Assembly (NCBI GenBank): GCA_903813345.2
Contig: CAIIXF020000003.1
Span: forward strand, 9,442,218 to 9,506,217
DNA: 64,000 bases
Origin: Owenia fusiformis
Lineage: Eukaryota > Annelida > Polychaeta > Sabellida > Oweniidae
Direction of reading: 5' to 3'
The notes below the pieces were generated by a model. It saw only the letters and a list, made by a program, of their open reading frames with translations. It ran no database searches and was not told the origin of the DNA. Shown here piece after piece: positions 44,701 through 48,215 of the stretch. The stretch's first letter is position 1. The number at the start of each line of letters is the position of its first letter. Made by a program: the position numbers and the translations under genes.

Positions 44701-46577
44701 TGTAATCCTTTCTTTCTGTAATTATCAGAGTCAAAACTTGAAAAAAGTCCCCATGAACAATATTAATTAACTACTTTTTTTTTTAAATTGAAAAAGGTAA
44801 AAATAGTAAAATCTCCTTTGGCCAAAATCATATAGACCTTCAGAATAAACCCATTTCAAACCATTCCAGTAACATACTGTATAAGTGGTATTTAATCCGA
44901 GTGGTTAATTTTCCGAATGGTCAAATTTCATCATTTTCCTAATTTTAATTTTCCTAATGACAAGAAACCTCCCATTGGATAACATTATCAAGACAATATT
45001 TCCGACATTTAATTTTCCGAACCTGGCAAAAATTAGGAAATAGGCAAATTAAATGATTAGGCAAAATTACCACTTATACAGTATACACCCTATACAGACT
45101 GTGCTATATGGTAACAAGTGGTGCGAATATCATGTGCGCAAGGTTTGGATATTAACGGTCGTCTTTGAATTTGAATTTGGGATATTTCATAAACTTAGGC
45201 ATGTTGGGATATTTCATAAACAAAGACATGTTGGGATATTTCATAAACTAAGGCATGTGGGGATATTTCATAAACTAAGGCATGTTGGGATATTTCATAA
45301 ACTAAGGCATGTGAGGATATTTCATAAACTAAGGCATGTTGGGATATTTCATAAACTAAGGCATGTTGGGATATTTCATAAACTAAGGCATGTTAGGATA
45401 TTTCATAAACTAAGGCATGTTGGGATATTTCATAAATTAAGGCATGTTGGGATATTTCATAAACTAAGGCATGTTGGGATATTTCATAAACTAAGGCATG
45501 TTGGGATATTTCATAAACTAAGGCATGTTGAGATATTTCATAAACTAAGGCATGTTAGGATATTTCATAAACTAAGGCATGTTGGGATATTTCATAAACT
45601 AAGGCATGTTGGGATATTTCATAAACTAAGGCATGTTGGGATATTTCATAAACTAAGGCATGTGGGGATATTTCATAAACTAAGGCATGTTGGTATATTT
45701 CATAAACAAAAACATGTTGGGATATTTCATAAACTAGGGCATGTTAGGATATTTCATAAACTAAGGCATGTTGGTATATTTCATAAACAAAAACATGTTG
45801 GGATATTTCATAAACTAAGGCATGTGGGGATATTTCATAAACAAAAACATGTTGGGATATTTCATAAACTAAGGCATGTGGGGATATTTCATAAACTAAG
45901 GCATGTTGGTATATTTCATAAACAAAAACATGTTGGGATATTTCATAAACTAAGGCATGTGGGGATATTTCATAAACTAAGGCATGTTGGTATATTTCAT
46001 AAACTTAGGCATGTTGGGATATTTCATAAACAAAAACATGTTGGGATATTTCATAAACTAAGGCATGTTGGGTACTCAATTATAGTAATCCATTTGTAAA
46101 GGATACCTGAGTGATATAGGCTACCTTTAAAAATTTCAAATAGCACAATTATTATCACATTTGAAAAAAGTGCTATTGTTATCGTCTTGTGCTGCTGATC
46201 AGGCAGGTTTGGTGGGTACCACCTAAATCTTGTAATCAAAATTCCAGGAATATTGTTTATCAGTTCAACTTGAAATTTTTTCGGATGCAAGATCCCAAGT
46301 ACCAAGATCTGACGAGGTTTTCAGGTTTTGGGTATGCTGGGTAAATTATGTGGCACATTATGGCAGCTATTAAGCCCTGCTCTTCAAAGTGTGATTTAAC
46401 ACTGTGTGTTTGTTTTATTCTTTCAGGCAAGGCTTCATTACAGAGAATAAATCACTCCACTCTCTGATTGAAGAACATTTGTCGATGGAATACAGAGAAC
46501 TCCTCATCCCATGTGCACGCTCGGGAAATAAAGTAGTTCCTAAAATGAAAATCCAGAAGTATAAAGGGCACAGATAG
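17604..46577 (+). CDS. CENPT: Centromere protein T (CENP-T), 11 coding exons, 747 aa
   Basis: CENP-T is a DNA-bound inner-kinetochore protein. Its C-terminal histone fold pairs with CENP-W, and its N-terminal tail recruits the Ndc80 complex. Coding exons: 17604-17792, 18553-18778, 33280-33388, 34020-34201, 35258-35443, 36573-36671, 37297-38008, 38336-38425, 39389-39574, 40078-40191, 46427-46577. All introns are GT-AG, all phases join and the sum is 748 codons. Residues about 58-73 (DTPRSQINALLKNM) and 126-138 (TPRTAIRGLIGT) resemble the two CDK-phosphorylated Ndc80-binding motifs of vertebrate CENP-T. Residues about 380-560 are strongly acidic. Residues about 620-698 form the histone fold, and the tail EYRELLIPCARSGNKV is nearly diagnostic for the family. 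The protein is longer than human CENP-T (561 aa), mainly through exon 7. Introns 2 and 10 each hold another gene. Identification is from remembered family sequence, not a search. Confidence 0.93.
17979..18438. mobile_element. Foldback element filling most of CENP-T intron 1
   Basis: The left arm (about 17979-18067) and right arm (about 18350-18438) are reverse complements with mismatches. Examples are CCTACTACCTCATACCCACC against GGTGGGTATGAGGTAGGAGG, and GAAGGGTTCAATTTTAAAG against CTTTAAAATTGAACCCTTC. It occupies about 460 of the 760 intron bases, so the pre-mRNA can form a long hairpin between exons 1 and 2. Confidence 0.85.
18553..18778 (+). CDS. CENPT: CENP-T exon 2
   Basis: Acceptor TTTTTTAG|ATCAAT and donor GGAACAG|GTAGGA (ends in phase 1). 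It continues the first motif (INALLKNMDT) and carries the second (KITPRTAIRGLIGT), with several S/T-P sites between them, as expected of the unstructured Ndc80-recruiting tail. Confidence 0.85.
18893..19615 (-). repeat. GGCGGCC-family repeat copy in CENP-T intron 2 (inverted)
   Basis: The left edge (GGGATATAGTGATAGGGAACGCC, shortened here to its clear core GGGAACGCCTCC) and the right edge (GATGGGATTTGCCACGCTTT) are the reverse complements of the right and left edges of the copy at 24252-25580. Internal blocks such as TTGTTCATATTTGAT and AAAATGG[CT][GC]GCCAT repeat as in that copy. The two lie in opposite orientation within one intron. Confidence 0.75.
19616..20609. other. No gene; probable 3' flank of the receptor-like gene
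   Basis: AT-rich DNA downstream of the - strand gene at 20610-22106. TTTATT at 20251-20256 reads AATAAA on the - strand and could be its poly(A) signal. A 15-base A run lies near 20383-20397. Confidence 0.4.
20610..22106 (-). CDS. Divergent seven-helix (GPCR-like) membrane protein, intronless, 498 aa
   Basis: Seven hydrophobic segments can be read at about residues 42-66, 78-103, 115-138, 149-170, 178-200, 420-443 and 449-472. A basic amphipathic stretch follows (SRSLRHEFIKFYLR), like helix 8 of class A receptors. N17 (NVT) is a possible glycosylation site in the short N-terminus. After helix 3, the sequence RMVKVTQPYRR stands where class A receptors have DRY; no NPxxY is visible in helix 7. 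The third cytoplasmic loop is very long (about 201-418), polar, and contains a 22-residue unit three times (238-303; MHGRQ[TA]QPNV). The start AAAATGATTG gives a sensible N-terminus, and CCAAT and CRE-like sites lie just upstream. The gene is antisense inside CENP-T intron 2. Ligand and subfamily are unknown. It could be an orphan class A-like receptor or another 7-helix protein. Confidence 0.75.
   Translation of the reverse strand: MIEESFADTALPTVEDNVTVVNYKQMLDDRSDKYGCRHYNRIASAAVITFCCVAMYIQINWLFLSFKGKRLHIRENTFHFIQVFVHICGILKELIIGILVALDFNECNLPGVFTWRKYLPMCRLSMKFLCLIGIVRMVKVTQPYRRIPWWIICVMSVIVCLYSAILIIIPDHNDLIWVDNVADICCFGLTVIVHSKMVWSLREKIFTVHIQPNVKSRQHQSSVQTPVDVFQVHKPENMHGRQTQPNVIDDTIKIDKLENMHGRQAQPNVKDDTFKIGKIDNTNAHQTESNVQDDTQTHIVDAFQIHIDFDELENNEESFEEHSNEQPQKQNETISDIRTTFNSFIKVNAKRGMNKTNPKNENNMVKCHKVKNWFKNKISPFSPSKDLGESNPDGKHRQNQQKQLSIIHPLQRKDFIWEYKLIATEVFVLLIAALFHMVTQITFRMNDSQLFHLLYSIFVLCLYSIIKCLKFLTSRSLRHEFIKFYLRKSSRVKSVDFY
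22143..22250 (-). promoter_or_regulatory. Probable promoter of the receptor-like gene
   Basis: On the - strand, reading toward the start at 22106, there are two CCAAT boxes (AACCAAT at 22241-22247 and CCAAT at 22209-22213), a CRE-like GGACGTCA (22182-22189) and a TATA-like TTTAAATA (22145-22152). The order and spacing fit a core promoter. No experimental support. Confidence 0.45.
22251..22640. other. No gene recognised
   Basis: Part of CENP-T intron 2; AT-rich, with nothing recognisable. Confidence 0.5.
22641..24025. repeat. G-rich degenerate tandem repeats
   Basis: Blocks such as GAAAATTTTACAATTTTAAG, ATGCTATTTGGTGCTTTCTG, GGGCACTTTCAAAG and GGGTGCCAGAGGGGGAG recur every few hundred bases (near 22885, 23340, 23605 and again at 26140). 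Long G runs are frequent, including 17 G at about 22771-22787. Open frames here are by-products. The block is interrupted at about 24026-26060 and resumes afterwards. Confidence 0.7.
24026..24135. repeat. TCCCGCGAA repeat block, first part
   Basis: Several copies of TCCCGCGAA and TCCCGCAAA within about 100 bases, much more GC-rich than the flanks. The same motif block returns at 25735-26052, so the two appear to bracket the GGCGGCC-family copy. Confidence 0.65.
24252..25580 (+). repeat. GGCGGCC-family repeat copy in CENP-T intron 2, with internal tandem units
   Basis: It starts near AACGCCAAAGCGTAGCGAAT and ends with a GGACGGACGGACG microsatellite (about 25491-25537) and CCCTATATCCCTCCGAACTT. 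A unit of about 150-180 bases is repeated several times: CAAATATGAACAAAATCGCT, CCACTACTTTTCGAGTTA, AATGG[CT]GGCCATTTTTCAAA, then GTCATTAGACAGTGTGCCAT. It is opposite in orientation to the copy at 18893-19615. Confidence 0.8.
25735..26052. repeat. TCCCGCGAA repeat block, second part
   Basis: At least eight copies of [GA]TCCCGC[GA]AA with ATTT or ATCCC linkers, matching 24026-24135. Short open frames on both strands are created by the repeat and are not genes. Confidence 0.7.
26053..26330. repeat. G-rich repeat resumes
   Basis: Contains the same GAAAATTTTACAATTTTAAG and ATGCTATTTGGTGCTTTCTG blocks as 22641-24025, then A- and T-homopolymer stretches and GGGGGGGTGACAAAGGGGGG. This supports a later insertion having split one G-rich tract. 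Confidence 0.65.
26331..28340. other. No gene recognised (CENP-T intron 2)
   Basis: Ordinary AT-rich intronic DNA. Open frames are short and domain-free, and no repeat structure was noticed. Confidence 0.5.
28350..28995. repeat. Diverged duplication of about 375 bp, rich in GTTCG words
   Basis: Sequence near 28502-28607 (GTTCGTAAATAGA, GAACGCAGTGGCAACTTGTT, GGTTTGATAG) recurs in altered form near 28878-28990 (GTTTGTAAATAGA, GAATGCAGTGAGAACTAGTT, GGTGTGATAG). Both copies are dotted with CG-containing GTTCG/CGTTC words that are scarce elsewhere in the window. It is probably an old repeat; family unknown. Confidence 0.5.
29350..29515. repeat. GGCGGCC-family copy, first part (interrupted)
   Basis: It resembles the start of the copy at 18893 (a short CCGCCCGTCC, then ATTCAAATAAC, CATTTTGT-like words, AGAAGTTCTGCTGAAAAGCT, CAAAATGGCCATTTTAGTGC). 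It breaks off near 29515. The continuation (GTTTTAAATGTAAAAAA onward) is found at about 32615. Confidence 0.5.
29757..30990. repeat. TACTC/CTGCTC pyrimidine-rich minisatellite with a 196-bp-offset duplication
   Basis: The + strand is almost entirely variants of CTGCTCTGCTTACTCTTTAC and CCTATCTGCCCTGCTTACTC. The last part holds a direct duplication of about 120 bases: TGGTCCAGGTTACTCTCC begins at 30675 and again at 30871, and both copies run to AAGGAGTAAACGTGA. Overlapping open frames up to 285 codons are low-complexity by-products. Confidence 0.85.
31000..31075. repeat. 33-bp direct repeat, two copies
   Basis: ACACGTGGACCGGAAGTCAT followed by CCAAGATGGCGG occurs twice in tandem. Each copy contains an E-box (CACGTG), an ETS-like core (CCGGAAGT) and a YY1-like word (AAGATGGCGG). 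Confidence 0.8.
31911..32640. repeat. Direct repeats of about 150-200 bp
   Basis: The block starting AATATAAACAAATAAACCAG at about 31955 recurs almost identically at about 32436, including CATTACATAATATTACATAA words and ACAACACCTTCCA. AAAACAGTAAGAGCAAT also occurs at 31919 and 32608, once before the first copy and once after the second. This is compatible with an insertion bounded by long direct repeats, or a duplication. Confidence 0.75.
32610..33010. repeat. GGCGGCC-family copy, second part
   Basis: It resumes the family sequence lost at 29515: GTTTTAAATGTAAAAA, CACATGGCAGCCATTTTGAA, GAAAAGTAGTGGAGCAATTT, and the right edge GATGGGATTTGCTACGCTTT, matching the copy at 18893-19615. About 3.1 kb separates the two parts. 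Confidence 0.6.
33280..33388 (+). CDS. CENPT: CENP-T exon 3
   Basis: Acceptor TTTTGTTTTCAG|CTGAAG and donor AATGTCAG|GTAAAC. It enters in phase 1 and leaves in phase 2, encoding a mixed acidic linker (AEEESPIIPEDPSQN...). The donor lies in the first unit of a 19-bp tandem array that continues into the intron. Confidence 0.8.
33376..33489. repeat. 19-bp tandem array spanning the exon 3 donor, six units
   Basis: Units are variants of GAGTCAATGTCAGGTAAAC. Unit 1 straddles the exon 3 / intron 3 junction. Unit 3 (33414-33432) repeats the donor as GTCAG|GTTAAC, and units 4 and 5 carry weaker GT-containing versions. Reading past the true donor meets TAA immediately. Confidence 0.85.
33945..34013. 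repeat. 18-bp tandem array at the exon 4 acceptor
   Basis: Four units of TTTTGTATTATATTGTAC. The array runs directly into the TTTTGTATTCCAG acceptor of exon 4, so the pyrimidine tract is the last, altered unit. Confidence 0.85.
34020..34201 (+). CDS. CENPT: CENP-T exon 4
   Basis: Acceptor TTGTATTCCAG|TGGAGC and donor TCATTTG|GTAAGA. It enters in phase 2 and leaves in phase 1. It encodes a basic, polar linker (SGASFSEFIQDQTVRMSPRK..., then Lys/Arg/Gln-rich). Confidence 0.8.
34446..35276. repeat. 49-bp minisatellite, each unit a 3' splice acceptor
   Basis: A 49-base unit repeats nearly perfectly. Each has CAGCTGCTTTTCATTTCAG followed by ACTCAACTACAAACAACAC. The acceptor G occurs at 34571 and every 49 bases to 35257: 15 intact copies, plus an upstream AA variant and a more degenerate unit. 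The last copy is the acceptor and first 19 bases of CENP-T exon 5. Because 49 mod 3 is 1 and no frame contains a stop, the array is open in all three frames on this strand. Confidence 0.95.
35258..35443 (+). CDS. CENPT: CENP-T exon 5
   Basis: The acceptor TTTTCATTTCAG|ACTCAA is the last member of the 49-bp array; the donor is TCAACAT|GTAAGT. Enters and leaves in phase 1. It encodes DSTTNNTGDFTTALEKIIEE, then a basic stretch (VPKKRGKINITKF). The 5'-most 19 bases derive from the repeat unit. Use of acceptors 3, 6, 9 or 12 units upstream would keep the frame and add 49 residues per three units. Confidence 0.8.
35648..36252. repeat. 20-bp minisatellite, about 30 units, in CENP-T intron 5
   Basis: Units are variants of CTGTCTAGACTGAACACTAC. 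The array is flanked by AGTAAAACCTGTCTAGTCTG on the left and AAAGTGTTCAGATTACAAGG on the right, matching the ends of the element at 48045-48215. It is probably an expanded inner segment of that element. Confidence 0.9.
36573..36671 (+). CDS. CENPT: CENP-T exon 6
   Basis: Acceptor TATTTTCTGTAG|TTGAGG and donor ACATCTG|GTGAGT. Enters and leaves in phase 1. It encodes an acidic linker (FEDSESGSVFTNQEEDVGDN...). Confidence 0.8.
36893..37110. repeat. CCGTCTGTCTGTC-type dispersed repeat fragment
   Basis: Starts with CCACCACATAGTGTGGGGCC, then a [CT]GTCCGTCTGTCTGTC microsatellite (about 36926-36979), then TTTTCTCCAAAACCGCTACA and CACCTTCAAATTTTCAGGGA. This layout is common in marine invertebrate genomes as a dispersed element of DNA-transposon type; the family name is not assigned. 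Confidence 0.55.
37297..38008 (+). CDS. CENPT: CENP-T exon 7, Arg-Asp-Ser repeats and acidic domain
   Basis: Acceptor ACATTACAG|GTAGTG and donor CGAACAAG|GTATTT; enters in phase 1, leaves in phase 2. It encodes about residues 331-568. It first has RDS repeats (RRDSVGRRDSVGRRDSLRK), which fit R-x-S kinase sites such as Aurora-type. Then come about 170 residues dominated by Glu, Asp and Asn in loose NVENEDD-type repeats. It is the largest exon and explains why the protein is longer than vertebrate CENP-T. Antisense open frames here mirror the acidic repeat. Confidence 0.85.
38336..38425 (+). CDS. CENPT: CENP-T exon 8
   Basis: Acceptor ATATATTTTCAG|ACATCG and donor CAAGAGAG|GTATGC; enters and leaves in phase 2. 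It encodes RHRDPLDFATPGTIRPLRPL and ARTPSKVRQE, a basic Pro-rich linker with two T-P sites before the histone fold. Confidence 0.8.
38510..39113. mobile_element. Possible TIR element in CENP-T intron 8
   Basis: ATTCGATTAAAGGGT at 38510 and ACCCTTTAATTGAAT at 39099-39113 are near-perfect inverted ends about 600 bases apart. The interior has no transposase-like frame. A short TIR makes this tentative. Confidence 0.4.
39389..39574 (+). CDS. CENPT: CENP-T exon 9 (first half of histone fold)
   Basis: Acceptor ATTTTTTTTAG|TGCCAC and donor GAAGATGT|GTAAGT; enters and leaves in phase 2. It encodes residues about 598-660, with LPRSLIKDLAKHFSQG and VSKDAIAAIEDV, the first helices of the CENP-T histone fold. 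Confidence 0.9.
40078..40191 (+). CDS. CENPT: CENP-T exon 10 (second half of histone fold)
   Basis: Acceptor ATCTATTTTAG|ATCGGC and donor ATGAAGAG|GTAAGA; enters and leaves in phase 2. It encodes SAKYWKNLAEDLGAYSEHRT and SITMKDVILLMKR. The second part matches the family pattern ED[LV]xLLM[RK]RQG, completed by exon 11. Confidence 0.9.
40554..40781. mobile_element. 228-bp MITE with 5-bp target duplication
   Basis: The ends CAGGGCTCTCGCCAGG and CCTGGTGAGAGCCCTG are inverted repeats. ATGTC flanks both sides (40549-40553 and 40782-40786), a 5-bp target-site duplication. There is no coding capacity. It lies in CENP-T intron 10. CAGGG-type ends are seen in several DNA-transposon superfamilies; none is assigned here. 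Confidence 0.85.
41123..42226. repeat. 23-bp minisatellite, about 48 units, upstream of the cGAS-like gene
   Basis: The unit reads GAAGGCATTTATGGGAGATG plus CTA, with a recurring C-to-A variant (GAAGGAATTTATGGG) scattered through the array. 1104 bases equal 48 units. It ends about 610 bases before the start codon at 42836. Frames are interrupted by TAG and TAT-containing phases, so it is non-coding. Confidence 0.95.
42593..42625. promoter_or_regulatory. Two STAT-type (TTCnnnGAA) palindromes upstream of the cGAS-like gene
   Basis: TTCTGAGAA at 42593-42601 and TTCCAAGAA at 42617-42625 both fit TTCnnnGAA and are 24 bases apart, 210-245 bases before the start codon. The motif is short and could be chance, but a pair is what an immune-induced promoter would show. 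Confidence 0.3.
42836..44599 (+). CDS. cGAS-like receptor / Mab-21-domain nucleotidyltransferase, intronless, 587 aa
   Basis: Members of the cGAS / Mab-21 family bind nucleic acid and, when catalytically intact, make cyclic dinucleotide second messengers for STING-type signalling in the cytosol; other Mab-21 proteins are inactive. The nucleotidyltransferase core shows the G-S motif (NGSFYQGTKI, residues 67-76), the first two metal ligands in EFD (E81, D83) and the third in HVDL (D219), so the triad is intact. The helical half follows, with KILMILKYCLLES and YDSHLLKMIVNHH in the place of the Mab-21 C-terminal helices. The last 80 residues are Lys/Glu/Gln-rich and probably coiled coil. Start context AAACATGG is good; ATTAAA at 44674 and 44692 may be the poly(A) signal. 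The gene lies on the same strand inside CENP-T intron 10, between two minisatellites. Absence of introns could reflect a retrocopy. No clear vertebrate-cGAS zinc ribbon is seen. Product and ligand are unknown. Confidence 0.88.
   Translation: MENTNISDEQEKQLTTCTEQIQRVIKLNYDAERIKEQSDFIENIVDVVTTRVGLLYPVYKTHPKLRNGSFYQGTKILQASEFDFLNPLVFSDNNGIKIENYRKVYMSDEIKEILSEPKKEYELAPFPDAEHSRNLLCPFDSITSPIHKAVRRALKKLHSEGQLKYMGQCNLKRYSREVVEEGKVDLEKLKQSEIMLDENRFGPCITLAVGGPLCVSHVDLTFCLKDHKGQNEVNNMDEKLFVLPRNRVWILTKYTPGHYELDEHHRKILMILKYCLLESKRYVHDTKYDSHLLKMIVNHHQESCDKKSSLGKCFYDVTQQLFQLGIDKDKSDDNLHLSPTWLENLRNVGYPPVTLLEKNNNVDTGDMIFTLVLYILVHFMKSSHDARFMLSTREVLSVCLQLISKYSMKELVTNVGSLRELTLKKDVKVENIESFITELSGLRYKGGEINILLSALPFPYPPYWPDSCKPIKITQDGTIEIIHHTDKNWTKWKEIIDSNRLEAQRENQQHVLSLQRELCSIGRPNEIDHLKLTPEEFRQQQIQFAEDIKHHANKRLDLNKQADITRKESEDKKTGDKTSGKQMSQDN
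44674..44697 (+). terminator. Possible poly(A) signals of the cGAS-like gene
   Basis: Two ATTAAA hexamers (44674-44679 and 44692-44697) lie 75-98 bases after the stop codon, followed by a T-rich stretch. ATTAAA is the commonest variant of AATAAA. Confidence 0.35.
44875..45083. mobile_element. 209-bp MITE with TACTGTATAAGTGGTA ends
   Basis: TACTGTATAAGTGGTA (44875) and TACCACTTATACAGTA (ends 45083) are perfect inverted repeats of 16 bases with TA at both outer edges. The interior repeats TTAATTTTCC and AATTTTCCGAA words. It is non-coding and sits between the cGAS-like gene and the 27-bp array. Confidence 0.85.
45179..46072. repeat. 27-bp minisatellite, about 33 units, downstream of the cGAS-like gene
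   Basis: The unit is GGGATATTTCATAAACTAAG plus GCATGTT, with variants (ACAAAAACATG, TTAGGATA, GGTATA). Because 27 is a multiple of 3, one frame stays open and would read GIFHKLRHV over and over within a 348-codon frame (45053-46099). There is no gene context, and the array lies in CENP-T intron 10, so I treat it as non-coding. Confidence 0.92.
46427..46577 (+). CDS. CENPT: CENP-T exon 11 (terminal exon)
   Basis: Acceptor TTATTCTTTCAG|GCAAGG; entered in phase 2, ends at TAG 46575-46577. It completes RQGFITENKSLHSLIEEHLS and then MEYRELLIPCARSGNKV. This closely follows the vertebrate C-terminal pattern EYR[QE]LLIPCA.SGN.V, plus a short basic tail (MKIQKYKGHR). Confidence 0.93.
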
Positions 46578-46608
46578 AGTTAAACCTAGTTTTAATATAA
46601 TACATTGA

Positions 46609-46614
46609 AATAAA
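46609..46614 (+). terminator. CENPT: CENP-T poly(A) signal
   Basis: AATAAA lies 32 bases after the CENP-T stop codon and is followed by GTGTTTTTCTTG, a GT/T-rich downstream element. The transposon-like element at 46659 begins only 45 bases further on. Confidence 0.7.
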
Positions 46615-46658
46615 GTGTTTTTCTTGAAAAACCGAACAGATAGATATTAAGTCCAATG

Positions 46659-47904
46659 TACAGGGTGTCAAAAAAGGCACCCCCAATGAAGATTCAAAGA
46701 AAGGTTCAGCTTTGCGTAATCCCCTAACACAGGCTGGTATCGAAATATTTGTCCGCTGTGACGGAGCATGCTATTTCTCATAAAAACACTAAGAATACTT
46801 CACGATTTATTTTTTAACTCATATGTTTTGTTATACCAAAGAAAATTACTTACTCCATGCAATGGATATATCATTTGCTGGTAACTTTCAATTCTGTTTG
46901 AAGTCCAATTACGCTGGGAAGACAAGTTATTGAAAATGGCGCTGGAGTATCATACTTCAAAATGTACCATTTCTTGTTTAACTTTCTAATGGCACAATAT
47001 AGTGACACGATAATATTTACACATGGTTTCAGCATTACTATGAAGGTATAAATGAAATGTTGATGTATTTGGTCTTTTTTAATTCTTTTATAAAAAATAA
47101 TGTTTAATTTTTTTGTCCGCTGTGACGGAGCAGTTGCAAATGTAAACTGTAAAAATGCTCCATCAGAGCGGACAAAAAATATTAGTATTATTTTTTATAA
47201 AAAAATTAAAAAGACCCAATGCATTAATATCTCATTAATACATTCAGAGTTATGCTGAAAACATATTTTAATATTCTTGTGTCACTATATCATGCCATTA
47301 AAAAGTTTAAAAAGAAATTGTACATTTTAGAGTTTGATACTCTGGCGCCGTTTTCAATAGCTTTTACTCCTAGCGTTATTGGACTTAAAACAGAAGTGAA
47401 GGTTACCCGCAAATGATATATCCATTGCATGGAGTAAGTAATTTTCTTTAATGTAACGAAACATATGAGTTAAAAAATAAAGTGTGAAGCATTCTTAGTG
47501 TTTTTATGAAAAATAGCATGCTCCGTCACAGCGGACGAATCTTTCGATACCAGCCTGTGCCTAAGCACTTTTCTCATATTCCTCAGAAATACATCCCTAC
47601 TGTATCCATTTTCAAGAGGCCCCCTATCTATCGATTCCCCTACCCTGTCTTTTACAATTTAACCCATATGTTCAGCGTAGTTGAGATCTGGACTATTTCC
47701 TACTTATTCATCATTTTAAAGATTTGACCTTCAACCAGTAACAAAGTAACAAACAAAGTACTGAAGTAGCAAACTTCGAAACAATGTTGCTTTTTTAATA
47801 AGTAACTCTGGAATTGAATTATCTTACAAATGAGGTATGACAGCCATGTAACATTAAGTACATTTTGCTGTAGAGGGAGTGCCGTTGTTTTTTGACACCC
47901 TGTA
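46659..47904. mobile_element. 1.25-kb TACAGGGTG element containing an 830-bp palindrome
   Basis: The outer ends are TACAGGGTGTCAAAAAA (46659) and TTTTTTGACACCCTGTA (ends 47904). Inside, 46728-47145 and 47150-47559 are reverse complements over about 410 bases with perhaps one mismatch in seven, and there is almost no loop (centre near 47148). The 18-base word GTCCGCTGTGACGGAGCA occurs, with small changes, at both ends of each arm, four times in all. The open frame at 47506 is a by-product. It is probably a non-autonomous DNA element. Confidence 0.88.
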
Positions 47905-48044
47905 TGTGATCAATTAAAAGTGGTTGATATAATGTATAACCTCATATGGTTGATATATACTTCACATTCATTCTGTACATATTCTCATGTCTATATGATA
48001 AATTCACTTGTTTGACCTACTAACTTGTAAATATATCATAAACT

Positions 48045-48215
48045 GTAACAGTGAAACCTCTGTGAACATCTATCTCTAGTGAACACATGTGTCTAGTGAA
48101 CACCTCTCTCTGACTTCTGCATAAAATTGCCTTTTTGAAATGAACACCTGCCTACAGTGAACACATTTGTGCGGCTCCATAAGTGTTCACTGTACACAGG
48201 TTTTACTATAATATA
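48045..48215. mobile_element. Small element with GTGAAACCT / AGGTTTTAC ends
   Basis: AACAGTGAAACCTCTGTGAA at the left is imperfectly inverted by GTGTTCACTGTACACAGGTT at the right. The interior has four copies of [CT]TAGTGAACAC. The same end motif flanks the 20-bp array at 35648-36252. Confidence 0.55.

Noticed and set aside
45053-46099. 348-codon GIFHKLRHV frame as a protein gene
   Set aside because: Tandem 27-bp minisatellite in an intron; no promoter, domain or non-repeat coding sequence. Kept as a finding only.
47506-47727. 73-codon frame at the right edge of the palindrome
   Set aside because: It starts in the palindromic arm and reads out of it; no domain and no matching frame in the other arm.
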